From: an uncultured Campylobacter sp.
Lineage (GTDB): Bacteria; Campylobacterota; Campylobacteria; Campylobacterales; Campylobacteraceae
Assembly: GCA_937875715.1 (NCBI GenBank)
Contig: CALEHZ010000343.1
Span: forward strand, 1-6,168
DNA: 6,168 bases
Reading direction: 5' to 3'
The position numbers were made by a program, and so were the translations under genes. Within the stretch, counting starts at the first letter, position 1; the number at the start of each line of letters is the position of its first letter. The notes below the pieces were generated by a model. It was not told where the DNA came from and searched no databases. It saw only the letters and a list, made by a program, of their open reading frames with translations. This document shows, one piece after another, positions 5,278-6,168 of the stretch.

Positions 5278-5469
5278 TTATTTACAAAGCATTTTGCGAA
5301 CGCTAGCTTCGTTTGTGCTATCTACATATTGAGAGCTGCGAAGATTGCGTTTTCTTTGCGGTGATTTTTTGGTCAAAATGTGAGAGCGAAACGCTGAACC
5401 ACGCTTGATTTTATTCTTGCCTAGTTTAAAGCGTTTTGACGCACTTTTGACGGTTTTCATCTTTGGCAT
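5278..5469 (-). CDS. rpmI: 50S ribosomal protein L35
   Basis: L35 is a small basic protein of the large ribosomal subunit. The 63 residues match the family length of about 60-65, with the signature [15 protein letters not shown] at the N-terminus, the basic [19 protein letters not shown] in the middle and RKRNLR before the C-terminus. The start is set by AAAGGA at 5477-5482, seven bases upstream. It is the first gene of rpmI-rplT and has its own promoter-like box at 5504-5509. No anomaly is seen. Confidence 0.98.
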   Translation of the reverse strand: MPKMKTVKSASKRFKLGKNKIKRGSAFRSHILTKKSPQRKRNLRSSQYVDSTNEASVRKMLCK

Positions 5470-5503
5470 TTGCGTATCCTTTCATTAAAAATTTAAGCTT
5501 GAA

Positions 5504-5509
5504 ATTATA
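5504..5509 (-). promoter_or_regulatory. Promoter -10 box for rpmI-rplT (TATAAT in GCTATAAT)
   Basis: A perfect TATAAT preceded by GC, the usual epsilonproteobacterial sigma-70 form, lies 34 bases upstream of rpmI, giving a leader of about 25-30 bases that contains the AAAGGA ribosome site. No -35 box is obvious, as is common in these organisms. Confidence 0.7.
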
Positions 5510-5595
5510 GCAATTTATGCTTAAAACTAGCTTTTTTTGTGTATTTTTTTGCGGTGAATTTATATAGCTAGATTTTTTGTTTAGAAAATAAAAAG

Positions 5596-5613
5596 TGAAT
5601 TTTATAAAATTCA
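5596..5613. repeat. Dispersed 18-base perfect palindrome TGAATTTTATAAAATTCA
   Basis: An exact copy identical to that at 2235-2252, 127 bases upstream of the rpmI start and beyond its likely promoter. It shares the spacer with a doubled copy at 5651-5687. Confidence 0.9.
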
Positions 5614-5650
5614 AGCTCTAATTTATGCTCTTTAATACTGCAATAAAGTT

Positions 5651-5687
5651 AAATTTTATAAAATTCAACTTGAATTTTATAAAATTT
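5651..5687. repeat. Two palindrome copies forming a hairpin with 18-base arms and a one-base centre
   Basis: AAATTTTATAAAATTCAA (5651-5668), a single C at 5669, then the exact reverse complement (5670-5687). It is made of two nearly complete palindrome copies placed head to head and begins three bases beyond the stop of the large minus-strand gene. On that strand the hairpin is followed by TTTAAC, so it could serve as a weak terminator. Confidence 0.85.
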
Positions 5688-5689
5688 TT

Positions 5690-6168
5690 TTAATAAACTA
5701 AATCCAGCTCGCCGTTTAAATTAAGAACATAATTTCCATCTAAAGTCGCTATAAGCGTAATTTGTGGCAGCATTTCTGGGATAGAATTTCCCACTGCGTA
5801 AAGCTGAGAATTTACTCCGTCACTTCCTAGCAAATATGAATCCCCAAAGCTAGCAAATTTCGTTAAATTCATCATTGTAAGCGGATTTAAAAGCCCTACT
5901 TCACCAGGCAATAAATATCCGTCCGTATCAGCCAAAACCACGTCTTTAAGCTTGATTTTTTCATATCCGCTAACTAGTCCTATTTGTGAATTAGAATCGA
6001 GCTTTAAAGTATCACTACCATTTTCTCCATCAGTGCTTTCTAGGCTTACGCCACTAAAATCGTTATAGTCATCGCTTGCGCCAGCTTTTACATTTGTGAT
6101 ATTATTGCCTTTTGTATCAAAAAGATGACTTTTATATTTATAAAAGCCCTCGCCACTAAGCTGAGTTA
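5690..6168 (-). CDS. C-terminal fragment of a large unrecognised, probably surface or secreted protein
   Basis: The frame is open to the right edge, giving 158 visible codons plus a partial one; the real start lies outside. Any start at 5941 is rejected because the frame continues upstream without a stop. The fragment is acidic and rich in Asp, Asn, Gly, Ser and Leu, with few Cys and no membrane segment. It contains GENGSDTLKLDSNSQIG then LVSGYEKIKLKDVVLAD, which resembles the 'G-DTL-LD...I...V-G-E-I-L' modules near the C-termini of large RTX-like adhesins and repeat proteins. The end, LDGNYVLNLNGELDLVY, is not a strong outer-membrane barrel signature. Base use matches the right-hand genes. 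I do not recognise the family; an extracellular adhesin or S-layer-like protein is a guess. It precedes rpmI on the same strand, separated by 220 bases of palindrome-rich spacer. Confidence 0.8.
   Translation of the reverse strand, partial: TQLSGEGFYKYKSHLFDTKGNNITNVKAGASDDYNDFSGVSLESTDGENGSDTLKLDSNSQIGLVSGYEKIKLKDVVLADTDGYLLPGEVGLLNPLTMMNLTKFASFGDSYLLGSDGVNSQLYAVGNSIPEMLPQITLIATLDGNYVLNLNGELDLVY

Noticed and set aside
4832..5469. Missing infC upstream of rpmI as an anomaly
   Set aside because: In C. jejuni infC is also separate from rpmI-rplT, so this is normal for the group.
5426..5614. Minus-strand frame of 62 codons overlapping the rpmI start
   Set aside because: It covers the rpmI promoter and a palindrome copy, is low in complexity, and overlaps a certain ribosomal protein gene in another frame.
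1975..5687. Repeats as a CRISPR array
   Set aside because: The copies are irregularly spaced, sit in different spacers, and have no uniform spacer lengths or cas genes.
5690..5941. A complete 83-residue protein starting with GTG at 5941
   Set aside because: The same frame continues without a stop to the window's right edge, so this is the end of a longer protein.

Overview
The window has two parts with different base composition. From about position 980 to the end it reads as a Campylobacter-type epsilonproteobacterium. The evidence is the families present (a PglF-like dehydratase, PurM, Ung, L20 and L35), the absence of infC before rpmI, the -10 boxes of the form GCTATAAT or GCTAAAAT, and very AT-rich spacers between moderately GC genes. 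The composition suggests one of the higher-GC oral or gut species rather than C. jejuni, but the species cannot be fixed from this sequence. From position 1 to about 940-980 the DNA is much more AT-rich: 15 of 60 bases are G or C at 541-600, against 29 of 60 at 2461-2520. That part uses AGA, AGG, ATA and TTA codons freely, like a Fusobacterium- or Clostridium-type genome.

The left part, on the minus strand, holds a nearly complete aldo/keto reductase that runs off the left edge. Before it lies a 353-codon chimeric reading frame. This frame starts as a membrane-anchored PglF/WbpM-type nucleotide-sugar 4,6-dehydratase and switches, at about codons 307-318, into what looks like the last 35-45 residues of an unrelated glycosyltransferase. 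The catalytic half of the dehydratase is missing. The foreign block looks like the end of a glycosyltransferase-aldo/keto reductase operon joined to a Campylobacter gene. It is either a real recombination or transfer scar in a surface-glycan locus or an assembly chimera; the sequence alone cannot decide.

The right part holds ordinary housekeeping genes. purM lies on the plus strand. On the minus strand lie rpmI-rplT and then ung followed, one base after its stop, by a gene for an exported SGNH hydrolase. The right edge (5690-6168, minus strand) is the C-terminal end of a larger, unrecognised, probably surface or secreted protein rich in Asp, Asn and Gly.

The spacers are the least ordinary part. 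They are built largely from one recurring 18-base perfect palindrome, TGAATTTTATAAAATTCA, and its variants. It occurs singly, as a doubled copy with 18-base arms, inside a 36-base perfect palindrome after purM, and as the last unit of a 13-base tandem array before purM. One copy supplies the stop codon of the SGNH gene. I found no tRNA, rRNA, CRISPR array, insertion sequence or complete new defence system.
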